The notes beneath the pieces were generated by a model. That model had not been told where the DNA came from and made no database searches. It saw only the letters and a program-made list of their open reading frames with translations. Positions 6,589 through 13,791 of a DNA stretch of 16,118 bases are shown piece after piece. A program made the position numbers and the translations under genes. Each line of letters opens with the position of its first letter. The first letter of the stretch is position 1. The stretch comes from Bacillota bacterium (lineage in GTDB: Bacteria > Bacillota > Clostridia > Clostridiales > Clostridiaceae), in the NCBI GenBank assembly GCA_023451395.1, contig JAEXZL010000072.1, positions 1 through 16,118 on the forward strand, written 5' to 3'.

Positions 6589-6920
6589 AGTATATTTACA
6601 GGACAAAGTTCATTATCTACCTCTGCTTGTATTAACTCTAAAGTCATTTTGCAATTTATATAATCCGCCTTTAGTCTACAATACTTAAAATAAGTACAAT
6701 CACAATAATCTATAGTTTCTATAAGGTCATCTATTACCATTCCAAGAGCCGCTGCTCTTTTTATAGCATCTCTTACATCCTTCTTCCTTGCAAGGGCTAC
6801 ACCATTAATTTCACAAGCTCCGCTCACTAACAGTTTATATGCATTGGAATATTTAAAAAGCAAATCTCCTAGGTTATTTAAATCAGAACAGTGTTTATCT
6901 ATAATGTTTCTATAGCTCAT
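6573..6920 (-). CDS. Small cysteine-containing protein of unknown function
   Basis: I do not recognise this 115-residue protein. It is predicted mostly helical and cytoplasmic, with no signal peptide or membrane segment. Seven Cys are present (11, 36, 73, 75, 81, 90, 106), four of them between 73 and 90 in a YCDCTYFKYC-type stretch that might bind a metal, though the spacing matches no named motif I know. The ATG at 6920 is preceded by a weak TAGGGTGATT site 5 nt upstream. It lies 58 bp downstream of the 81-codon gene, with TATAAT-like sequence in the gap, so it may be the end of the rubrerythrin unit or have its own promoter. Codon use and the clean terminator support a real gene. Confidence 0.65.
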   Translation of the reverse strand: MSYRNIIDKHCSDLNNLGDLLFKYSNAYKLLVSGACEINGVALARKKDVRDAIKRAAALGMVIDDLIETIDYCDCTYFKYCRLKADYINCKMTLELIQAEVDNELCPVNILEKKP

Positions 6921-6978
6921 ATAATCACCCTAGAACCCTTAATAATAATTATTATATTAAGCTATAATAAAATTAATG

Positions 6979-7224
6979 CTAGGTCATTTCTTTATAATAA
7001 CTAAGATCTACCTTTCTATAAATTTCCGCTTTCTTCATAACCTCTGGTCTATATTCCTTATTTAAATTCTCTTGAAAATAATACTCATCTATATCCTTCC
7101 AATAATAATCTTTTTTTAAAGCCTCTTCCTCCTCTTCAAGGAAAAGAAGCTTAGCTCCTTCATACTTTAAGCTATCTTTAAATACTATAGGAACAATAAA
7201 CTCCTCAGGTATCCTAATAAACAT
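6979..7224 (-). CDS. 81-residue unknown protein tightly coupled to rubrerythrin
   Basis: A small acidic protein starting MFIRIPEEFIVPIVFKD, with a LEEEEEA run at 29-35 and many Tyr in the second half. I recognise no family. The frame is open from 7320, but the true start is the ATG at 7224. A GTGAGGAA ribosome binding site lies 7 nt upstream inside the last codons of rubrerythrin, and only one base separates that gene's stop from this ATG. The longer version would overlap 95 bases of rubrerythrin and has no such site. The spacing means co-transcription and probably translational coupling, which points to a role in oxidative-stress defence or iron handling, but this is inference from position only. 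Confidence 0.68.
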   Translation of the reverse strand: MFIRIPEEFIVPIVFKDSLKYEGAKLLFLEEEEEALKKDYYWKDIDEYYFQENLNKEYRPEVMKKAEIYRKVDLSYYKEMT

Positions 7225-7225
7225 A

Positions 7226-7765
7226 TTAATATTCCTCACATTCTGGTTTGAAGAATGCTCTTGGGAATCTGCATAGAGGGCAAGAAATTGGTGCCTCAAT
7301 TCCCTTATGAATATTGCCACAATTTAGACACTGCCAATTAATTGGCTTAGATGAGGTGAAAACTGCATTCTTTGTAACCCTATTATAAAGAGCAGAAAAT
7401 CTTTTTTCATGAAATTCCTCCACTTCAGAAAGTTCTCTATAAAAATCAGCAATTTCTCTAAAGCCTTCCTTTCGTGCCTCCTCCTCAAACTCCTTATATA
7501 GTTTGGAATATTCTATGCTTTCTCCTTCAATTGCATCTTTAAGATTTTCCTTTGTATCACCTAGGTGCAATAAAAATCTTCTATAGACCTCTCTAGCATG
7601 AGCATATTCATTGCCTGCTGTTTCATCAAAGATATCACCAATCCATTGATATCCATCAATCCTTGCTACTTCCGAATAAAAATTGTATCTTGTGCGTGCT
7701 CTAGTTTCCCCAGCAAAGGTTAAGTATAAGTTCTTTTCCGTCTGGGTTCCCTTTAGTGAATTCAT
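7226..7765 (-). CDS. rbr: Rubrerythrin
   Basis: Cytoplasmic di-iron peroxidase that reduces hydrogen peroxide in anaerobes using electrons from rubredoxin-type donors. Taken from the ATG at 7765 it has 179 residues. The ferritin-like four-helix part carries all expected di-iron ligands: Glu20, Glu53, His56, Glu82, Glu85, Glu116, His119. The C-terminal rubredoxin-like domain has CxxC twice (Cys146/149 and 162/165) for the FeS4 site. The domain order is the classic one (ferritin-like then rubredoxin), not the reversed form. An alternative ATG at 7783 adds six residues (MEVFFY) but lacks a ribosome binding site. For 7765 the GGAGG lies 11 nt upstream, separated by nine T. It has its own promoter with an inverted repeat. 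Confidence 0.95.
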   Translation of the reverse strand: MNSLKGTQTEKNLYLTFAGETRARTRYNFYSEVARIDGYQWIGDIFDETAGNEYAHAREVYRRFLLHLGDTKENLKDAIEGESIEYSKLYKEFEEEARKEGFREIADFYRELSEVEEFHEKRFSALYNRVTKNAVFTSSKPINWQCLNCGNIHKGIEAPISCPLCRFPRAFFKPECEEY

Positions 7766-7789
7766 ATAAAAAAAAACCTCCATGAGATT

Positions 7790-7829
7790 TATCTCTGTTT
7801 ATTATATTCAGAGATATATCTTATGTGAG
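7790..7829 (-). promoter_or_regulatory. rbr promoter overlapped by an inverted-repeat operator candidate
   Basis: TATAAT (minus, 7806-7801) with CTCACA (7829-7824, four of six consensus bases) at 17-bp spacing. TATCTCTG (7790-7797) and CAGAGATA (7809-7816) are perfect 8-bp inverted copies 11 nt apart that bracket the -10 element. A repressor bound there would block the promoter. It does not match the PerR box TTATAATnATTATAA. Confidence 0.6.
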
Positions 7830-7873
7830 GATTTTCAAGGATGACATATCTTTCTTTAATAGCTTCTTTTTTT

Positions 7874-8404
7874 CTATATTCTACCCTCTTTATACAGGTT
7901 ATACACCCTTGGAAGGCATTCTTTTAACCAGTAGGTATAGTCCTCAGGGGTAATTCTAACCTGCTCCATAAGCTCTTCCATAGATACCCACTTATAAGCT
8001 TCTACTTCCTTAGGATTAGGATTTATTTCCCCTTCATAATAGCCTACAAAAACATGATCAAGCTCATTTTCTGTTAAACCATTTGGGAAATCTATGTGAT
8101 ATATAAAGGTAAAGAGCTCTGAAAGGTCTGTATCAAATCCCATTTCTTCCTGAAGTCTTCTATGTGTTGCCTCCTCCAGATTTTCCTTCATCCTCTGGTG
8201 GGAGCAGCAGGTATTAGTCCATAAACCTGGAGAATGATATTTACTCATTTCTCTTTTCTGAAGGAGAACCTCCTTCTTTGAATTAAAAATAAATATTGAA
8301 TAAGCTCTATGGAGAATTCCCTTTTCATGAACTTTAAGCTTTTCCTCATAGCCAGCTTCAATATCCTCTTCATTTACTAGAAGTATCATTTCCTTTTCTT
8401 CCAT
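7874..8404 (-). CDS. idi: Isopentenyl-diphosphate delta-isomerase, type I (Nudix fold)
   Basis: Interconverts isopentenyl diphosphate and dimethylallyl diphosphate for isoprenoid synthesis. It has 176 residues, near the E. coli Idi length. The metal and catalytic residues align: His26 and His32 (KVHEKGILHRA), catalytic Cys67 and His69 in NTCCSHQ, the Nudix-like EEATHRRLQEEMGF (77-90), and Glu112/Glu114 in LTENELDHVF. It is type I (Nudix), not the flavin-dependent type II common in many Bacillota. The ATG at 8404 has AAGGAGG 8 nt upstream. It follows recQ by 30 nt and is likely co-transcribed with it, though the two have no functional link that I know. Confidence 0.94.
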   Translation of the reverse strand: MEEKEMILLVNEEDIEAGYEEKLKVHEKGILHRAYSIFIFNSKKEVLLQKREMSKYHSPGLWTNTCCSHQRMKENLEEATHRRLQEEMGFDTDLSELFTFIYHIDFPNGLTENELDHVFVGYYEGEINPNPKEVEAYKWVSMEELMEQVRITPEDYTYWLKECLPRVYNLYKEGRI

Positions 8405-8434
8405 GTAGTTCGCCTCCTTAATTTAATTTTGTGT

Positions 8435-10210
8435 CTATCTTTTATATAGACTTATGAGAGAAAGGAATTCTCTTCCATACTTTCTGCATTTATTTTCCCC
8501 TATCCCCCGTATTTCTAGAAGCTCTTGAGAATTCTTTGGAAGAGCTTTGCACATATCCATAAGAACCGTATCAGAGAAGATTATGTACGGAGGAAGCTTT
8601 TCTCTTTCGGCAATTTCTTTTCTCAGCCTTCTAAGCCTCTGGAATAGTGGGCTGTCTCTCAGTTCCTCTTCTTCCTCTCTAATTATCCTTGTTAAGAGTC
8701 TTTCCCTGCCTTTTAATAAACTTAGAGATTTAGAATTAAGCCTTACCATAGAATAGGTACCCTCTTTTTTATCTAAAAAGCCCTCAGCAATGAGAGTATG
8801 TATTATGTCCTTTATAAAGCTGGTGCTATATTGCCTCATTATACCATAGGTTGTAAGACTCTGGAGATTATATTCTGAAATTTTAGGTCCCGAATATCCC
8901 TTTAATATATCTGTTATAAGGCTTATTCCATATCTCTCCTGTGTTCTATATATACAGGAAAGTACCATTTGAGCCTCCTTAGTAATATTACGCAGCTCTT
9001 TATTATTTAAGCAATTGCTGCAGGAAGAGCAGTATTCCTTCACTCCTTCTTCCCCAAAGTATCTAAGAATATAATGAGTATAGCAGCCTTCCCACTCTCC
9101 ATATTCCTTCATTTTTTTAAGCTTTGAGAGTTCAATTTCCAGCCTTTCTGGAGAGGTACTTGCTCTTAAAAGAAACTCCTGAAGGTCAGCATCCTGAGGA
9201 TTATACATAAGGTAACAGCTGCAGGGATCTCCATCTCTTCCTCCCCTGCCAATTTCCTGATAATAGCTCTCTAAATTTTTTGGAATACTATAGTGTATAA
9301 TAAATCTAACATTAGGTTTATCAATCCCCATGCCAAAAGCATTAGTAGCAACCATGAAGTTTATCCTATCATAGATAAAATCCTCCTGATAGCGGTTCTT
9401 CTCTTGATCTTCCATACCTCCATGATATTTACCTACTAAAAAGCCCAAAGAGCTTAGATAACTATGTAGCTCCTCTGTTTCCTTCCTAGTAGCCATGTAA
9501 ATTATACCTGAGCTTTGATAATTTTTATTTAGGTATTCCCTAATAAAGTTAAGCCTTTCCTCTTTGTCTTCATACTTTATTACATTTAAAAGAAGATTTT
9601 CTCTGGTTAAGCTTATAGAATAAAGCTCTGGAGCTTCCAGTTCAAGGAGCTCTAAAGTATCCATTTTAACATATTCTGTAGCAGTAGCAGTGAAAGCTGT
9701 TACCACCGGTCTTCTTTTAAGACTTCTTATAAAAGGGGCAATAGCGGCGTAGCTTGGTCTAAAATCATGCCCCCATTGTGATACACAGTGGGCTTCATCA
9801 ATAGCAATCTGGGATATATTAAGTCTTCTTAATTCTCGGCAAAAGCTCTCCACCTCAAGCCTTTCCGGTGCTATATATAAAAGCTTATATGCCAATATAT
9901 CTGCATCATCTAATATTCTTCTAATCTCAGGAAGAGTCCTGGTGCTATTTATATAAGAGGCTGCTATACCCATGGAATTTAAGCTATCCACCTGATCCTT
10001 CATAAGAGAAATTAATGGGGATATCACAAGCGTAATTCCAGGAAAAAGCATAGCCGGAATCTGATAGCATAGAGATTTTCCAGCACCAGTAGGCATTATG
10101 GCAAAGGTGTCCTTCCCCTTTAAAATGCTATTAATTATTTTGTACTGGCCTTCCTTAAAGCTTTGAAACCCATAATATTTTTTTAATACCTTATAAGCTC
10201 TTTCCATCAT
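8435..10210 (-). CDS. recQ: ATP-dependent DNA helicase RecQ
   Basis: 3'-5' superfamily 2 helicase for recombination repair and stalled forks. It has 591 residues, close to E. coli RecQ (about 610). Walker A is TGAGKS at 41-46, the DEAH box is at 138-141 with the downstream HCVSQWGHDFRPSY aromatic loop, motif III is TAFTATAT (171-178) and motif VI is QEIGRGGRDG (318-327). Zinc-binding Cys are at 376, 394, 397 and 400, then a winged-helix RQC region (about 405-505) and a C-terminal HRDC domain (about 520-591). Of two adjacent ATG codons, the first (10210) has GGAG 8 nt upstream. A 134-bp gap separates it from sdaAA. I see no clear terminator there, and only a weak promoter-like TATAAT without a good -35. 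Confidence 0.96.
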   Translation of the reverse strand: MMERAYKVLKKYYGFQSFKEGQYKIINSILKGKDTFAIMPTGAGKSLCYQIPAMLFPGITLVISPLISLMKDQVDSLNSMGIAASYINSTRTLPEIRRILDDADILAYKLLYIAPERLEVESFCRELRRLNISQIAIDEAHCVSQWGHDFRPSYAAIAPFIRSLKRRPVVTAFTATATEYVKMDTLELLELEAPELYSISLTRENLLLNVIKYEDKEERLNFIREYLNKNYQSSGIIYMATRKETEELHSYLSSLGFLVGKYHGGMEDQEKNRYQEDFIYDRINFMVATNAFGMGIDKPNVRFIIHYSIPKNLESYYQEIGRGGRDGDPCSCYLMYNPQDADLQEFLLRASTSPERLEIELSKLKKMKEYGEWEGCYTHYILRYFGEEGVKEYCSSCSNCLNNKELRNITKEAQMVLSCIYRTQERYGISLITDILKGYSGPKISEYNLQSLTTYGIMRQYSTSFIKDIIHTLIAEGFLDKKEGTYSMVRLNSKSLSLLKGRERLLTRIIREEEEELRDSPLFQRLRRLRKEIAEREKLPPYIIFSDTVLMDMCKALPKNSQELLEIRGIGENKCRKYGREFLSLISLYKR

Positions 10211-10344
10211 ATCAAAAACTCCTAATTATTAAGCTTGTATCCAGTTAAGTCCTATAACCTATCTAAATTAAAAGGATATAATGCCTATTTAAGAATGATT
10301 TTCCTAAATATCATTATACCCTTATTTGTGTCAGTTAGCCTCTA

Positions 10345-11232
10345 TTATTTTCCCTCTTCTTTATTAAGTATCTTTTTGCTTAGCATAATACCTCTTCTGG
10401 TTACGGCACAGCCTCCCAAAGCTGTTTCTCTAAGCTCCATAGGAAGAGCCTTACCTATTTTGTACATTGCCTCAACCATATCATCAAAGGGAATCCTACT
10501 CATTACTCCCGCCATAACCATTTCTGCAATGGTCAGAGCACTGACAGCCCCTGCTGCATTTCGCTTTGCACAGGGTACTTCCACTAAGCCAGCTACAGGA
10601 TCACATACAAGGCCTAGAATATTTTTTATAACAATTGCTCCAGCATTTAGAGCCATTTCAGCACTTCCACCCATCATCTCTACCACTGCTGCTGCTGCCA
10701 TAGCCGCTGCTGATCCGCATTCCGCCTGACAGCCTCCCTCTGCTCCTGCCAAGGTAGCATTTTTTGCAATTATCATTCCTACAGAAGAAGAAGCCAGTAA
10801 ACCCATAACCATCTCTTCCTCTGTAAGCTCTAATTCTTCACCAGCAGTTAGTATAACCGCTGGCAATATGCCGCAGGATCCTGCAGTAGGCGCTGCCACA
10901 ATCCTTCCCATAGAAGCATTTACCTCTGAGCAGGAAATAGCTCTTGCCATAGCCTTTAGCATAACTTTTCCAGTGAGACTTTTTCCCTGTTTAATGTATT
11001 CATTAAGCTTAAAGGCATCACCACCAATAAGACCAGTAACGGAATACACTTCCTTTTCCATACCCTCACTGGCGGACTGCCTCATAACCTTAAGGGTCTT
11101 GCTCATCCTCTTTAGAATTTCTTCTCTAGAAACCCCGGTATTTTCTATTTCATAGCTTATAGCATATTCTGCTAGAGATATATTTTTTTCTCTGCAAATA
11201 TTAACAAGCTCCGCTCCATTCGATGCATACAT
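10345..11232 (-). CDS. sdaAA: L-serine dehydratase, iron-sulfur, alpha subunit
   Basis: Large subunit of the oxygen-sensitive [4Fe-4S] enzyme that deaminates L-serine to pyruvate and ammonia. It has 295 residues. Cys168, Cys210 and Cys221 have the same spacing (42 and 11) as the three cluster ligands of the single-chain Legionella enzyme, and Cys172 is extra. Other conserved blocks are IVAAPTAGSCGILPA (111-125) and DPVAGLVEVPCAKRNAAGA (211-229). The start overlaps the stop of sdaAB as TAATG, which indicates translational coupling and equal subunit supply. An AAAGGAGG site is about 11 nt upstream. Expected role: serine catabolism and ammonia release in amino-acid fermentation. Confidence 0.96.
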   Translation of the reverse strand: MYASNGAELVNICREKNISLAEYAISYEIENTGVSREEILKRMSKTLKVMRQSASEGMEKEVYSVTGLIGGDAFKLNEYIKQGKSLTGKVMLKAMARAISCSEVNASMGRIVAAPTAGSCGILPAVILTAGEELELTEEEMVMGLLASSSVGMIIAKNATLAGAEGGCQAECGSAAAMAAAAVVEMMGGSAEMALNAGAIVIKNILGLVCDPVAGLVEVPCAKRNAAGAVSALTIAEMVMAGVMSRIPFDDMVEAMYKIGKALPMELRETALGGCAVTRRGIMLSKKILNKEEGK

Positions 11233-11915
11233 TAGGCTTCATCCTCCTTTACAGGACTTATATAGGTGACTCTCTCCACATTCTTAAGTTCTGTTATCCC
11301 TTCTAAAACATCCTTAGAAACATTATCATCCATTTCAAAAACCATGGTAGCACTATGTCCTCTATGATTTCTAAAGACTTTCATAAATGCAATATTAATT
11401 TTCTTTTTATATAGCAATGCAGTAACCTTAGAAACCTGGCCAGGTACATCTCTATGCCTTATTATTAAAGTAGGATAGGCACCAGTGAACTCAACCTTCT
11501 CTCCATCCACCTCTGTAATTTCAATACTTCCTCCTCCAATGGACGAGCCAGCTACAGAAACCTTTGTACCGTCACTTTTTGTTATATTAAACTTTACGGT
11601 ATTAGGATGAACATCTCCTAAATCCTTCTCTATAAAGCTTATTTCAAGCCCCTTTTCTTCTGCAATGGACAGTGCATTCCTAAGCCTCTCATCGCTAGGC
11701 TCCATACCAAGTATACCAGCTACTAAAGCTCTATCAGTACCATGTCCCTTATAGGTTTTTCCAAAGGAACCATGAAGAAGAAATTCCACCTTAGAAATAT
11801 CCTCTCCAGCAATAATTCCTGCAATTTTTCCAAGCCTTGCAGCTCCTGCAGTATGGGAGCTGGATGGTCCTATCATCACCGGCCCAAGCACATCGAAGAC
11901 TCCGTATTTTTTCAT
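11232..11915 (-). CDS. sdaAB: L-serine dehydratase, iron-sulfur, beta subunit
   Basis: Small subunit, 227 residues. The N-terminal part begins YGVFDVLGPVMIGPSSSHTAGA (residues 4-25), the substrate-site segment with the Ser-Ser-Ser-His-Thr signature at 18-22. A C-terminal ACT domain (about 148-222, starting YPTLIIRHRDVPGQV) is typical of the two-subunit Bacillota form. The ATG at 11915 has AAGGAG 8 nt upstream. It is first in the two-gene unit. An inverted repeat in the 96-bp upstream gap may be its operator. Confidence 0.95.
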   Translation of the reverse strand: MKKYGVFDVLGPVMIGPSSSHTAGAARLGKIAGIIAGEDISKVEFLLHGSFGKTYKGHGTDRALVAGILGMEPSDERLRNALSIAEEKGLEISFIEKDLGDVHPNTVKFNITKSDGTKVSVAGSSIGGGSIEITEVDGEKVEFTGAYPTLIIRHRDVPGQVSKVTALLYKKKINIAFMKVFRNHRGHSATMVFEMDDNVSKDVLEGITELKNVERVTYISPVKEDEA

Positions 11916-11965
11916 CTATATTCTCCTTCTGATTATTCATTAGTTAATAGCTCATGTAAATCTAA

Positions 11966-11986
11966 GGATTATTTTATAACAAATCC
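11966..11986 (-). promoter_or_regulatory. Inverted repeat over the presumed sdaAB promoter
   Basis: GGATT (11966-11970) and AATCC (11982-11986) flank 11 nt that include TATAAA on the minus strand (11978-11973), a possible -10. TTTCAA lies 15 bp further upstream as a poor -35. The arms are short, so chance occurrence is possible. Confidence 0.3.
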
Positions 11987-12011
11987 ACTTGTATTGAAAT
12001 AGCTTTTTAAA

Positions 12012-13667
12012 TTAATATTTATAAAACCAGCTACCCCCTATAAATTCTCTAAGTATTGAACTATCTGGTACATAATCTCCATTAATATCCTTGAAAAATC
12101 CCAGTAAACTTTTTAGTCTTAGAGCTTCATAATAAACTGGAGACTCTGGCTTAATCTTATCTAGCTCCACTAGAGCAAAGCGCTTTAGTACAGAGAGCTC
12201 ATAAACCAGTGTGGAGTTAAACATAACATCTGCCTCCTCCTGATACACAAATATATTTTTCTCCTCTCCTCTTTTTATAGATGGCCAAAGAGTTAAGGTA
12301 AGCTCTGAGCTGTACCCCCTAGAAAGAATATCTCTCACTATCCTTCTTATTTTCCTTACATCTGTAGTTGCAATACGATTATGATTATCTACGTTTAGCT
12401 GAGTTAGTGCACTTATATAAATCTTAAATTTATTTTCATTCAGTATAGAGGCTGTTAATTTATCATTTAAGCCATGGATTCCTTCAATGATCAGAATACC
12501 CTTTGGCGGTAGCTTAAACTTATTTCCTACCCACTCTCTTACACCAGTGTAAAAATTATATTTAGGAATTTCTACTTCCTGTCCATCCATAATAAGATTA
12601 AGCTGTTTATTAAACAGTTCTAAATCTAACGCATCTATGGATTCATAATCAGGCTTTCCCTCCTCGTCTAAAGGGGTAGAATCACGATTTACAAAGTAAT
12701 CATCTAAGGAAATTGCCTTTGGTAAATAACCATTAACCCTCAGCTGAATAGCTAATCTATTAGCAAAGGTAGTCTTACCGGAGGAAGATGGACCTGCTAT
12801 AAGAACCACTTTGGCTGAAGGTCTTTCTGCAATCATGTCAGCTATATAGGCTATCTTCTTTTCATGAAGGGCTTCCGATACCCTTATTATATCTACAATT
12901 TCTCCACTTACTATTTTATCGTTTAAGGATCCAACATCAGATACTCCAATAATATTTAGCCATTCCTCTGTTTCTTTGAATATTCTAGATAGCTTTATAT
13001 ATTCTTTAAAGTCTGGTATTTCTCTTGGACTTTCCACAGGTGGATGCCTTAATATAAAGCCTGGCTCATGGTACAGAAGTTCAAAATACTTCAAGGAGCC
13101 TGTACTGTATGCCATAGGGCCGTAAAAATAATCATACCTTCCCTGAAGCTCATAAAGCTTCACATTATCACTCTTTAAATGCTTTAAAAGCTTTACCTTA
13201 TCTTCCATGCCATAGCTCTTAAAAAGCTCTATAGCCTCCTGTCTATTTACAGAGAGCTTATGAATCACTGAATCTTCTTTAATTATCTCCTGCATTTTCA
13301 CTTTAATTTTTTCAATATCCTCATAAGTCAATTTGCTATCCCCATGAACCTCTCCATAAACTCCCTTGCTTATAGAATGTTCTATGGTTATCCTGCTTTT
13401 AGGAAAGAGGTCTAATATTGCCTTTATAAGTACAAATTGAAGAGTTCTTCCGTAGCTGTTATTACCTAAATCATTATTTAGTGAAACCGCCTCAAATATT
13501 CCACCTTCCTCTAAAGAACTTGAAAGCTCAAAATATTTTCCATTTATGAGAGCTAGTATTGGCGGTAAAAACTCTTCCTGATAGTTTTCTTGTATTATCT
13601 CATATAAAAGCTTTCCTTTATCAGCTTTTATCTTCTTTCCATTGCTAAGTATAAGCTCAAACTTCAT
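12012..13667 (-). CDS. TGS/ThrRS-like fused nucleoside (uridine-type) kinase
   Basis: A 551-residue fusion. Residues 1-62 resemble a TGS domain, and 70-220 resemble the second additional (editing-type) domain of threonyl-tRNA synthetase, including FYGPMAYSTG (181-190). From about 285 there is a uridine kinase/phosphoribulokinase P-loop domain: Walker A GPSSSGKT (292-299), ISLDDYF (319-325), DALDLELF (345-352), and a later LIIEGIHGLN segment. Ordinary Udk is about 210 residues, so the N-terminal extension more than doubles it. This architecture is common in Clostridia and annotated as nucleoside kinase, and substrate preference is not visible from sequence. The residues needed for threonyl-tRNA editing were not established. 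The ATG at 13667 has GAGGTGA upstream. Confidence 0.88.
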   Translation of the reverse strand: MKFELILSNGKKIKADKGKLLYEIIQENYQEEFLPPILALINGKYFELSSSLEEGGIFEAVSLNNDLGNNSYGRTLQFVLIKAILDLFPKSRITIEHSISKGVYGEVHGDSKLTYEDIEKIKVKMQEIIKEDSVIHKLSVNRQEAIELFKSYGMEDKVKLLKHLKSDNVKLYELQGRYDYFYGPMAYSTGSLKYFELLYHEPGFILRHPPVESPREIPDFKEYIKLSRIFKETEEWLNIIGVSDVGSLNDKIVSGEIVDIIRVSEALHEKKIAYIADMIAERPSAKVVLIAGPSSSGKTTFANRLAIQLRVNGYLPKAISLDDYFVNRDSTPLDEEGKPDYESIDALDLELFNKQLNLIMDGQEVEIPKYNFYTGVREWVGNKFKLPPKGILIIEGIHGLNDKLTASILNENKFKIYISALTQLNVDNHNRIATTDVRKIRRIVRDILSRGYSSELTLTLWPSIKRGEEKNIFVYQEEADVMFNSTLVYELSVLKRFALVELDKIKPESPVYYEALRLKSLLGFFKDINGDYVPDSSILREFIGGSWFYKY

Positions 13668-13684
13668 AAAATCACCTCATCCTT

Positions 13685-13714
13685 TTGACCTAAATTAGAC
13701 AGTAATACTATTAT
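13685..13714 (+). promoter_or_regulatory. Probable promoter of the DUF421 unit
   Basis: TTGACC (13685-13690) and TATTAT (13709-13714) each match five of six consensus bases at 18-bp spacing. A minus-strand TATAAT at 13718-13713, with ATGACA further upstream, may serve the nucleoside kinase. The two -10 elements overlap by two bases. Confidence 0.55.
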
Positions 13715-13791
13715 TATACTTCTTATTTTACATTTTGATGTCATAAAACAAAGAATTTTACAAAAGATATAGAAAGGGAGGTGAATATGAG

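Noticed and set aside
7225..7320. Longer start for the 81-codon gene.
   Set aside because: It would overlap rubrerythrin by 95 bases and has no ribosome binding site, while the ATG at 7224 has a good one.
7790..7830. PerR box at the rubrerythrin promoter.
   Set aside because: The spacer TTTATTATATT is A/T-rich but does not fit the inverted TTATAAT-ATTATAA pattern.
10235..10729. 164-codon plus-strand open frame with hydrophobic and Ala/Ser-rich sequence.
   Set aside because: It is antisense to sdaAA, whose family motifs are complete. The Ala-rich composition mirrors its GCN-rich codons.
10868..11155. 95-codon plus-strand open frame.
   Set aside because: Antisense shadow of sdaAA, with no ribosome binding site.
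11742..12002. 86-codon plus-strand open frame spanning the sdaAB start.
   Set aside because: Antisense to sdaAB and its promoter region, with no family features.
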